A DNA stretch of 64,000 bases, from contig NZ_PVTJ01000004.1 of NCBI RefSeq assembly GCF_003002955.1, forward strand, positions 427,897-491,896. Direction: 5' to 3'. This document shows, in pieces, positions 1 to 8,045 of the stretch. The notes under the pieces were generated by a model. That model made no database searches. It saw only the letters and a program-made list of their open reading frames with translations, and was not told the DNA's origin. The translations under genes and the position numbers were made by a program. This DNA comes from Glycomyces artemisiae. GTDB taxonomy: Bacteria > Actinomycetota > Actinomycetes > Mycobacteriales > Micromonosporaceae. Every line of letters starts with the position of its first letter. Position 1 is the first letter of the stretch.

Positions 1-2360
1 GCTTCGGCGAGGGCGATGACGTCGTTGTCGCCGTCGCCGTCGAAGTCGGTCGCGGAAGTGTAGGACCCCATCGCGTTCCAACCGGTGCCCGACAGGATGC
101 GCGCCCCGAATCCGCCGTCGCCGTCACCCGGGTAGGTGTACATGCGGCCGGTGCGCTTGTCGCGGACGAGCAGGTCGGGGTACCGGTCCCCGGTCAAGTC
201 GCCGGCCATGACCACGTCCAGGCCGCCCCAGCCGGCGCCCAGGGAGACGGGGTTCTCGAAGGCGCCGTCGCCCTTGCCGCCGTAGAACATCAAGTTCCCG
301 TCGGACTTGCGCACAGCGAGGAGGTCCTGGCGGCCGTCGGTGTCGTAGTCGTTGCTCGGGGCGGTGACGGGCAGGTAGAAGTACTCGGAGTCGGTGCGGT
401 TGCCCGCCTTGTCGATCGCCGAGATGTAGAGCGGCGTCGGGTTCTCGTCGATGCGGAGGGAGAACGTGGCGGTGTCGCCCGCGGTCAGTGTGACCGTGCG
501 CGGCGAGCAGGACTGCGCCCAGCGGCAGATCACTTCGACCTCGTTGACGCCGTTCGGGAACTGCGCGTCGCTCACGGTCACTTCGACCTGGAGCAGGTCC
601 CAGTCGTAGTAGGGCCCGTCCGGGACGTCGACCTCGATGAGGTCGGGGGCATCGGTGTCGACGACGACCTCGCAGGTCGAGGAGTTGGTGTACCCGGTGG
701 TGCCGGAGATGAACTGGTGCTTGACCTCGTAGTGCCCGTCGCCCAGCGTGACGGCGGCGGAGGGGTTGACCCCGTCGGCTACCTCAGCTGGCGCGGTGCT
801 GAACACGGTCTGGCCGCTGTCGAGGTCCCGGACGGTCGCGGTCCAGGTGAGGCCGGGGTCGATCAGGTCGGGGCGCCAGATCGAGGTGGAGAAGTTCCCG
901 TAGGCCACGGCGGACTCGTCCTGGAATGCCGGGTTCTCGGCGCAGGTGGGCCTGGAGAGGGTGAACGCGCCGCCGATGTCGTAGTACACGTCGAGGCGCG
1001 CCGATTCGCCGTCGAAGCGGGCGGTCTCGTCGCTCGGCGTCATCGCGAACGTGGTGGACACCCCGGTGCTCAGGCCGCTCACGGGATCGAGTTCGTAGAC
1101 GGCCGTGCCGTTCAGGCAGGTCCCGGACACCGCCGCGCGGGAACCCGGTCCGGGGAGGTCGGACCATTTCGTGGAGGGCCGGTAGACCGAGGAGTAGCCG
1201 AGATCGGGTGCGGTGCAGGCGGTGCCGTCGGCGGCGTCGACGCTGAACACCGCAGAGTCGATTGCGTAGGTGAAGGTCTCCGGGGAGGCCGCGGGGGTGA
1301 GTCCTGTCAGGTTGGGGCGCCAGAAATTCCAGTACAGGGCCGCCTCGTGCTCGGTCGTGCAGGTCGGGTCGGCCAGTGCGTCGCAGTAGGGGCCCGCCAC
1401 GGCGTCCGCGTTCTGGCCCGCGGCCTCGAAATAGGGCGCGTCGAGGCCGGCGCCGCCGCGGAAGAGCGCGGTGTCCGGTGAGGCGGAGGTCGCGGCGCCC
1501 CACTCGTGGACGCCGTACAGGTGGTGGGTCCATTCGGTGGTGAGCGTGAGCGGGAAGGCGGCTCCGTCGAGGATCGCCTGGTCGAGGTCGAATGCGATCG
1601 CTCCGGCGTCGACGGTGAGGGGGACGGCGTGCGCCGCCCCCGCGGCATCGCGGGCGGTGAAGGTCGTCGTCTGCTCCCAGGTCGCCGGTTCCCAGGGTTC
1701 GACCACGTGCGGGGTGTAGATCGAACCGCGGTACTCCCTGACGCTCGCTTCGGCGGCGAATGACAGGCCGGTCGCGAGCGCGGACCAGGCCTCGGCGCTG
1801 TCGACGGTGAACGCGAGGCGCGTGGTGGAGATGTCGGCTTCGACGGTGAGGTCGACGCCGTCGGCGAGGTCCTCGTATCGGGCAGTGCTGCCGTCCACGG
1901 CGGGAACCGGCTGGTCTCCCGTCCAGTCCAGTGCGCCCGCGCGGGTGGTCATCAGCGGTGCGCCGGTGTCGGTGCCGCTGAAGGCGAATGCGACGGGGGA
2001 GTCGGCCTGGACGAGCGTGCCGTCCGCTTCGATCAGGGCGGGGTCGGCAGGCCCGCGGTCCTGGTAGTCCTGGGTCGCGTCGGTGGTGCGGAGGACGTGG
2101 AGCTGCCCGGCCGGGGTGGCGTACAGGGTCTCGTAGGGGCCGGACCGCTCGGAGATCCGGACCTCGACGTCGCAGGCCGCAGCGGTTTCGAGGGCGGCTT
2201 CGAGTCCGTCGACGATCGGATTGCCGCCGAGGGCGGTGCAGTCGGTCTCCTGCGCGGCGGCGGCGCCGGGGGCGGCGAGGAGGGCCGCGCCGAGGGCGGC
2301 GGCGGTGAGGGCGGCGGTCCGCGAGGGAGCGTGCCGGAGCCGCTTCGGGGGAGCGTTCAT
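1..2360 (-). CDS. Secreted FG-GAP/VCBS-repeat beta-propeller protein (3' end outside window)
   Basis: About 786 codons are visible; the reading frame continues past the left edge, so the C-terminus is missing. The start is an ATG at 2358-2360 preceded by AGGA. Residues 1-37 form a Sec signal peptide (basic start, Ala-rich core, AAAAQ cleavage region). A long extracellular region of beta-sandwich character follows, with the CDVEVRISE segment shared with the next paralogues. After roughly residue 650, FG-GAP/VCBS blades begin, with Ca-binding DxDxDG loops (DYDTDGRQD, DFDGDGDND) alternating with GTGW-type turns. Such propellers are usually exported adhesion or matrix/ligand-binding proteins; no catalytic domain is visible. 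It is the downstream-most of four tandem paralogues. The exact role is unknown. Confidence 0.85.
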   Translation of the reverse strand, partial: MNAPPKRLRHAPSRTAALTAAALGAALLAAPGAAAAQETDCTALGGNPIVDGLEAALETAAACDVEVRISERSGPYETLYATPAGQLHVLRTTDATQDYQDRGPADPALIEADGTLVQADSPVAFAFSGTDTGAPLMTTRAGALDWTGDQPVPAVDGSTARYEDLADGVDLTVEADISTTRLAFTVDSAEAWSALATGLSFAAEASVREYRGSIYTPHVVEPWEPATWEQTTTFTARDAAGAAHAVPLTVDAGAIAFDLDQAILDGAAFPLTLTTEWTHHLYGVHEWGAATSASPDTALFRGGAGLDAPYFEAAGQNADAVAGPYCDALADPTCTTEHEAALYWNFWRPNLTGLTPAASPETFTYAIDSAVFSVDAADGTACTAPDLGYSSVYRPSTKWSDLPGPGSRAAVSGTCLNGTAVYELDPVSGLSTGVSTTFAMTPSDETARFDGESARLDVYYDIGGAFTLSRPTCAENPAFQDESAVAYGNFSTSIWRPDLIDPGLTWTATVRDLDSGQTVFSTAPAEVADGVNPSAAVTLGDGHYEVKHQFISGTTGYTNSSTCEVVVDTDAPDLIEVDVPDGPYYDWDLLQVEVTVSDAQFPNGVNEVEVICRWAQSCSPRTVTLTAGDTATFSLRIDENPTPLYISAIDKAGNRTDSEYFYLPVTAPSNDYDTDGRQDLLAVRKSDGNLMFYGGKGDGAFENPVSLGAGWGGLDVVMAGDLTGDRYPDLLVRDKRTGRMYTYPGDGDGGFGARILSGTGWNAMGSYTSATDFDGDGDNDVIALAE

Positions 2361-2490
2361 TCAGATGTCCTGGGGAGTTCGGGGGGTTATGGGTGGTGTT
2401 GCGGCGGTGGGGGACGCCGGGTGCCGCGGCAAGGCCGCACCCGGCGAATCCTATCCGACCGAAGTGGATTTCGGGGGACGGGTTGCGCAG

Positions 2491-2520
2491 GTCAGGCGCC
2501 GACCGGGGCCGGCGCCTGAC
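2491..2520 (-). terminator. Perfect inverted repeat after the 566-residue propeller gene
   Basis: GTCAGGCGCCG (2491-2501) and CGGCGCCTGAC (2510-2520) form an 11-bp perfect stem with an 8-nt loop, 45 bp downstream of the stop at 2565. No T-run follows on the minus strand, so this is a hairpin-type (L-shaped) candidate rather than a classical intrinsic terminator. Confidence 0.5.
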
Positions 2521-2564
2521 TCAGTGTATTGAAGGACGGCGGGTTCCGCTGTCCACTGCGGTCG

Positions 2565-4265
2565 CTAGGCGATGATGTCCATCGACCCCCAGCCGTTGCC
2601 GAAGCCCCACGTCATCTCGATGTCGCCGTTGCCGCCGCCGCCGTAGAAGTACAGGACGCCGTTCTGGTGGCGGCCGACCCAGTCGGCGTGGCCGTCGCTG
2701 TTGAAGTCGCCGACGGCGACGACGGCGGTCATGACGTTCCAGCCGCAGTTGAGCTGGACCCCGGTCTCCAGGGTCCCGTCGCCGCGGCCGCCGAAGAAGT
2801 TCAGGCAGTCGGTCTGGTCGTCGACGGCGATCACGTCGGCATGGCCGTCGTGGTCGAGGTCGCCGACGGCGGTCAGGAAGCTGAAGCCGTTCCAGCCGGT
2901 GCCCAGCGAGGTGCGGGTGCCCCAGCCGCCGGTCCCGTTGCCGGGGTAGAACCAGAGGCGGCCGGTGGCCTCCTCGACGGCGAGGAGGTCGGGCTTGCCG
3001 TCGCTGTTGTGGTCGTGGCCGCCGACGATAGTGCTCATCGCGCCCCACCCGGAGCCGACGACGTCGCGGGCGGCGGCGTCGTAGTCGCCGGTCCCGGTGC
3101 CCGGGTAGATGTAGAGGACTCCGGTCTGGGTGCGGGCGAACAGGTCCGCGAATCCGTCGCCGTTCGCGTCACCGGCGGTCTCGATGAGGTCCATGTCCGC
3201 CAGCTCGTCGCCGAGGACGGCGGACTGGAACGTCGTCCCGGTGCCCCGGCCGTAGTACAGCGAGGTCAGGCCGCTGGTGCCGTTGCGGGCGATGATGTCG
3301 GTCTTGCCGTCGCCGGTGTAGTCGTAGACGAGGTCGAGGTCCCCGGCGGGGAGCGACATGGCGCCCCAGCCGCGCCCGACGAGGGTGCCGCCGTGGACGG
3401 TGGCGCCGTCCTCATCGAAACCCTGGAGCCACATCTGGCTGAAGCGCGGGTCGACGGCGGCGACGTCGGCGAAGCCGTCCCCGTCGACGTCGCCGACGCC
3501 CGCGACCTGGTCGTAGTAGCGGTCGTCGTAGTCGTTGCCGAGGGCGTGGTCGACCTGGACGCGGTTCCCGAACTGCTGGTTCCCGAGTCCGAAGTAAACG
3601 TAGTAGCTGCCGTTGCGCGTGTTGTGGGCGAGGAAGTCGGCGTTGCCGTCCCCGTCGAGGTCGCCGAGGCCGGCGAGGTCGTCGTACCCGCCCCAGCCGG
3701 TGCCCACGGCGACGCCGTCGGCGACGGTGCCGTCGGCGAGCGGGGCGTAGTAGTAGAGCTTGCCGTCGACCCGGTTCACCGCGAGCAGCCCGGACTCGTC
3801 GGCCTGGGCGCCGAGCGGCGCGAACGCGCCGATCGGGCTCCAGCCGGTGTCGGCCTGGATGCGGTCGCCGAAGCCGCCGGCGCCGTCGCCGGGGTAGGTG
3901 TAGAGGACGCCGGTCCTGGTGTCGCGGGCGCGCAGGTCGGCGAGGCCGTCCCCGGTCGCGTCCCCGACCATGGCGACGTCGAGCCCGCCCCAGCCGTCGT
4001 CGACCACGGCGGAGGGGTCGAACGTCCCGTCGCCGTTGCCCGCGTAGAACAGCAGGTTCCCGTCGGACTTGCGGACGACCATCAGGTCCTGGTTGCCGTC
4101 GCCGTCGAAGTCGTTGCGGGACTGGACTGCCGTCGGCAGGACTTCGTCGTCCTGCGCGGCGGCGCCGCCGGGCGAGCACAGGAGTGCCGCCGCGGCGGCC
4201 GCGGCCGCGATCGTGGCCGAGGGGATCGCGCGGAGGCGGCGCCTCCGCAGGGTGCTTCGTTGCAT
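2565..4265 (-). CDS. Secreted all-propeller FG-GAP/VCBS-repeat protein
   Basis: 566 residues. A signal peptide (residues about 1-38, RRRRLR n-region, Ala-rich core, GAAAQ) leads straight into about ten FG-GAP blades, with no N-terminal beta-sandwich region. The paralogues on either side have that region, so this is a propeller-only member. Blades carry DFDGDGNQD, DLDGDGNAD and DANGDGFAD Ca-binding loops and GNGDG/GTGTG turns. The final blade ends in a GFGNGWGSMDIIA tail equivalent to the C-termini of the two upstream paralogues, so the protein is complete. The ATG at 4263-4265 has AGGA about 7 nt upstream. Expected to be extracellular or cell-surface; ligand unknown. Confidence 0.88.
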   Translation of the reverse strand: MQRSTLRRRRLRAIPSATIAAAAAAAALLCSPGGAAAQDDEVLPTAVQSRNDFDGDGNQDLMVVRKSDGNLLFYAGNGDGTFDPSAVVDDGWGGLDVAMVGDATGDGLADLRARDTRTGVLYTYPGDGAGGFGDRIQADTGWSPIGAFAPLGAQADESGLLAVNRVDGKLYYYAPLADGTVADGVAVGTGWGGYDDLAGLGDLDGDGNADFLAHNTRNGSYYVYFGLGNQQFGNRVQVDHALGNDYDDRYYDQVAGVGDVDGDGFADVAAVDPRFSQMWLQGFDEDGATVHGGTLVGRGWGAMSLPAGDLDLVYDYTGDGKTDIIARNGTSGLTSLYYGRGTGTTFQSAVLGDELADMDLIETAGDANGDGFADLFARTQTGVLYIYPGTGTGDYDAAARDVVGSGWGAMSTIVGGHDHNSDGKPDLLAVEEATGRLWFYPGNGTGGWGTRTSLGTGWNGFSFLTAVGDLDHDGHADVIAVDDQTDCLNFFGGRGDGTLETGVQLNCGWNVMTAVVAVGDFNSDGHADWVGRHQNGVLYFYGGGGNGDIEMTWGFGNGWGSMDIIA

Positions 4266-4382
4266 GGTGTTGTCCTGTAAGGGTATTGGGGTCCTGGATC
4301 GACGCCGTTCACCGCGTCAATAACCAGACGATCACCGAGAGCGATCTGACGCAGTGCTTCCCGTAATGGGTCCGAACGGATG

Positions 4383-4424
4383 AAAAGGGCCCGGTCAGCG
4401 AACCGAAGTCCGCCGCCCGGGCCC
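4383..4424 (-). terminator. Intrinsic terminator of the 1192-residue propeller gene
   Basis: CCGGGCCC (4417-4424) and GGGCCCGG (4387-4394) pair as an 8-bp GC stem; on the minus strand the stem is followed at once by TTTT (4386-4383). It lies 11 bp past the stop codon at 4436 and separates the 4.4-10.8 kb propeller operon from the next gene. Confidence 0.75.
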
Positions 4425-4435
4425 TCAGCGCGCCG

Positions 4436-7400
4436 CTACACGATCAGATCCATACCGCCCCAACCGGTCCCGATGACCTTCGACGACGAGTACGACCCCT
4501 TCCCGTTCCCCGCGTACAGGTACAGGCTCCCGTTCGAATGCCTCGCCACCCAGTCGACATGCCCGTCCCCGTTGAAGTCCCCCACGGAGGCGACGGCGTT
4601 CATGACGTCCCAGCCGCAGCCGATCTTCACGCCGTTCGCGAGCTTCCCGGTGCCCCTGCCCGCGTAGAAGTACAGGCAGCCGTCGGAGTTCCTCCGGGAG
4701 ATCAAGTCGTCCTGCCCGTCGTGGTCGAGGTCCCCGACCGCGGTGACGAGCGACATGCCGCCCCATCCGGTCCCGATGAGCACGCGGGCGCCGAACGCGC
4801 CGCCGCCCTTGCCGGGGTAGAGCCAGAGGTTGCCGGACGACTTCTCCGACGCGATGATGTCGATCCGGCCGTCGGCGTTGTAGTCCTGACCGGAGACGAT
4901 GGCGCTCATGGCGTTCCATCCGGTGCCGAGCTTGATCCGGTCCTCTTCCCGCCACCAGTCGGGGTACACGTAGAGCGCCCCGGTCGAGGCCTTCCTCACC
5001 AGGTAGTCGGAGCGGCCGTCCCCGTTCAGGTCTCCGGCGGTCTCCACCAGGTCGAACCCGTCGAGGTTCCCGTCGGTGACCCACCCGGCGCCTCCGAGGA
5101 ATCCCCCTGCGCCGTTGCCGTGGTACACGTACGGCCAGTCGTATTCGGGGCCCGGCCCCTTGGCCGTGATGTCGGAGCGGTTGTCGCCCGAGTAGTCGTA
5201 GGTCCAGTCGGTTTCGGCCGAGGGCAGCCGCATGGCGTTCCAGCCGGTGCCGACCACCGAGTCGGCGACGGTGTGCCGCGGCGACTCCGTCGCGAAGGAG
5301 CGCAGCCGCAGCTCACCGGTGGGCTCATCGACGAGGAGCAGGTCGGTGACGCCGTCCCCGTTGAAGTCACCGGCGCCCGTGAACTGCCCGATCCGCTCCT
5401 CGGCGTCGCCCGGCAGGCCGGTGTCGGCGTATCCGTTGGGGTAGAGGTCGAGGAGTCCGCCCGACCCGTCACCGCCGTAGAGGTGGTAGTACTGGCCGTA
5501 CGTCTCCCTGGTGAGCAGGTCGTCGTGCCCGTCGCCGTTGAAGTCCCCGAACGTGGTGACGGTGTCGTTGTCAAGGAACCCGGTGCCCATGACGGTCCGC
5601 GAGCCGAAGCCGCCGTCGCCTTCGCCTTCGCCGGGATACAGGTAGAGGCGGCCGTTGCCCTTGCTGACGGCGACGAGGTCGACGAGGCCGTCCTCATTGA
5701 AGTCGCCGGCGGAGGTGAAGGAGCCCATGGTGTTCCAGCCGCCGCCGACGGACTGGCGCGCGTTCAGGCCGCCTGCGCCGTTGCCGGGGTACACGTAGAG
5801 CGTGCCCGTGCTGTTGTCGCGGGCGAGCAGGTCGTCGCGCCCGTCGCCGGTGAGGTCGCCGGCCATGACGATGTCCATGCCGCCCCAGCCCGCGCCGCGG
5901 GAGGCCCCGGCGCGGACGGTGCCGTCGCCGTTCCCCTTGTAGAAGACCAGGTTCCCGTCGGTCTCGCGGACGGCGAAGAGGTCCTGGAACCCGTCGCCGT
6001 CGTAGTCGTTGCGGGAGTAAGTCCCGCCGAGGAAGGTGCTGTCGGACCCGGAGCGGTTGCCCGCCCGGTCGACGACCTCCGCGCGCACCCAGGTGCGGGT
6101 CGTGTCGAAGTCGACGTCGAACACGGCCGTGGTGCCGTCCTCCAGCCGCACGGTCGTCGCGGGATCGGAGTCCTCGGAGTCGAAGGTGAGCGAGAGGGCG
6201 TTGACGCCGTCGGGGAAGCCCTCGTCGGCGACAGTGACCTCCACCGTCGCGGTCTCGCCGATGTAGTTCGTGCCCGGGATCGCGGCGAACTCGATGACGT
6301 CGGGCTTCGCGGTGTCGATCCGGTAGTGGCATTCGGAGGTCTGCTCGAAGCCGCCGTCGCCCGACTCGAAGCGGTAGGCGACCTTGTAGGCGCCGTCGTC
6401 GAGTCCGGTGAGCACGGTGCCCCGCTGGACGCCGTTGCCGACCGCGGCGGGTTCGGTCGCGAGCAGGACCGTGCCTGTGCGGGCGTCGGTCACGGTGGCG
6501 GTCCAGGAGACCTCGGTGCCGAGGAGGTCCGGGCGCCAGAACGACGCCGTGTAGTTCCCGTACGGGACGTCGGAGGTCCCGCGGAACTCGGGGGACGCGG
6601 CGGTGCCGGTGCACCGCGGCGCCACCTTGCGGGACTCGACGTCGAAGTACACGTCGAGGCGGGCGGAGCCGCCGTCGAACCGGGCGGTGGCGTCGCCGCC
6701 GGTCATCGCCAAGGTGAGCGGCGCGTGCCACCCGTTGTCGCTCCATTCCCCTGCGACCGTTCCGGACACGTCGTAGACCGCGGCGCCCCCGTCGCAGGCG
6801 CCGGAAGCGGCGGGCGCGTCGTCCGGGAGGCCGCTCCAGCCCGCGTCGGACCATCCGCCGTACTCGGCGTGCCGCAGCTCGGGCGCGACGCATGCGGCGC
6901 CTTCGGCGGCGTCGACCCTGAAGGACGCGGAGACCACCGGGAACCGGAGGCCGTAGCCGTCGTAGGAGTCGACGGTCCAGCGCGGCTCGGGCGAGAAGAA
7001 CGTCCAGTAGGAGGCGGCCTCGGCGGCGGTGCACTCGGCCGCGGCGAGGCCGTCGCAGTACGGCCCGGCGAGGGCGTCGCCGGTCTCGCCCGCCGCTTCG
7101 AAGTACGCCAGCCCGAGCCCCGCGTGCCCGCGGTGGAACCCGAGGTCGGGCGACGCCGAGCTGTACGCGGCCCAGACGTTCACGGCGGAGCGGTAGTAGA
7201 CCCAGTCGGTCGACACGGTGAGCGGGAACGCCTCCGCGCCGACGTCGCCCTCCGGGAGCCGGACGGTGATCCCGCCGCCGCCGTCCATCTCCAGGACGGC
7301 CTTGCGCACCGCTCCCGTGGCGTCGCGGACGGCGAACGGGGTGCTCATTTCGATCAGGTCGTAGTCCCGCCCTGTCGACAGGTACAGCCCGGCCTCGTCG

Positions 7401-8014
7401 GCGGTGGCGTATCCCTCGGACGTCAAGGAGAGCCCGGTGGCGAGGGACTCCCAGGCCGCGGCGTCGGCGACGGTGAACCGCAGTTCCGCCGAGGACTCGC
7501 CGGCGGTGACGGACAGGTCGAGTCCGGCGGCGAGGCCGTCGTACTCGGCGGTCGCCCCCGCGTACGCGGGCACCGGCACGGCACCGTCCCAGCCGAGCCG
7601 CCCGCCGGAGGTCTCGACGAGCGTCTGCCCGCCCGAGAGCGAGAGCGCGAACGGCCACGGCGACGCGGTCTGCCGCAGCACGTCGTCCGCGGGCTGGAGG
7701 GTCGGGTCGAGGTGCCCGAGGCCCTCCTCGTCCTGGACGGCCTCGGCGGTGTCGACGAGGTGCAGGAGCCCTTCAGGGGTGCCGTAGAGGGTGCGGTACG
7801 CCGAGGCGTACTCCGAGATGCGCACCTCGACGTCGCAGGCCTGCGCGGTCTCCAGCGCCGCGGCGATGTCCGCGGCGATCGGGTCGGCGCCGAGCGCGGC
7901 GCAGTCGGCGGTCTGCGCCGCCGCCGCACCGGGCACAGCGAGGAGCGCGGCCCCTACGGCCGCGGCGGCCGTGCCGCCGAGCGCGCGGGTCCGGCTCACC
8001 AGGATTCGGTTCAT
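4436..8014 (-). CDS. Large secreted FG-GAP/VCBS-repeat protein with N-terminal beta-sandwich region
   Basis: 1192 residues. A signal peptide (residues about 1-33, GAAAAQ) is followed by a region with CDVEVRISE, ATARFDGG and DVYFDVESR segments, then an Ig-like part (DTAKPDVIEF). About ten FG-GAP blades fill residues 650-1192 (DYDGDGFQD, DFNGDGHDD, DLNGDGRSD, DFNGDGHVD). It ends in GTGWGGMDLIV, matching its neighbours. Its ATG is only 31 bp after the stop of the 929-residue paralogue, so the two are probably cotranscribed. The leader AGGACATCTGAATGAAC is the same as in two paralogues. No enzymatic motif is seen; exported calcium-stabilised binding protein is the best description. Confidence 0.9.
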   Translation of the reverse strand: MNRILVSRTRALGGTAAAAVGAALLAVPGAAAAQTADCAALGADPIAADIAAALETAQACDVEVRISEYASAYRTLYGTPEGLLHLVDTAEAVQDEEGLGHLDPTLQPADDVLRQTASPWPFALSLSGGQTLVETSGGRLGWDGAVPVPAYAGATAEYDGLAAGLDLSVTAGESSAELRFTVADAAAWESLATGLSLTSEGYATADEAGLYLSTGRDYDLIEMSTPFAVRDATGAVRKAVLEMDGGGGITVRLPEGDVGAEAFPLTVSTDWVYYRSAVNVWAAYSSASPDLGFHRGHAGLGLAYFEAAGETGDALAGPYCDGLAAAECTAAEAASYWTFFSPEPRWTVDSYDGYGLRFPVVSASFRVDAAEGAACVAPELRHAEYGGWSDAGWSGLPDDAPAASGACDGGAAVYDVSGTVAGEWSDNGWHAPLTLAMTGGDATARFDGGSARLDVYFDVESRKVAPRCTGTAASPEFRGTSDVPYGNYTASFWRPDLLGTEVSWTATVTDARTGTVLLATEPAAVGNGVQRGTVLTGLDDGAYKVAYRFESGDGGFEQTSECHYRIDTAKPDVIEFAAIPGTNYIGETATVEVTVADEGFPDGVNALSLTFDSEDSDPATTVRLEDGTTAVFDVDFDTTRTWVRAEVVDRAGNRSGSDSTFLGGTYSRNDYDGDGFQDLFAVRETDGNLVFYKGNGDGTVRAGASRGAGWGGMDIVMAGDLTGDGRDDLLARDNSTGTLYVYPGNGAGGLNARQSVGGGWNTMGSFTSAGDFNEDGLVDLVAVSKGNGRLYLYPGEGEGDGGFGSRTVMGTGFLDNDTVTTFGDFNGDGHDDLLTRETYGQYYHLYGGDGSGGLLDLYPNGYADTGLPGDAEERIGQFTGAGDFNGDGVTDLLLVDEPTGELRLRSFATESPRHTVADSVVGTGWNAMRLPSAETDWTYDYSGDNRSDITAKGPGPEYDWPYVYHGNGAGGFLGGAGWVTDGNLDGFDLVETAGDLNGDGRSDYLVRKASTGALYVYPDWWREEDRIKLGTGWNAMSAIVSGQDYNADGRIDIIASEKSSGNLWLYPGKGGGAFGARVLIGTGWGGMSLVTAVGDLDHDGQDDLISRRNSDGCLYFYAGRGTGKLANGVKIGCGWDVMNAVASVGDFNGDGHVDWVARHSNGSLYLYAGNGKGSYSSSKVIGTGWGGMDLIV

Positions 8015-8045
8015 TCAGATGTCCTTGCGTCAGAGGGGTTCGGGG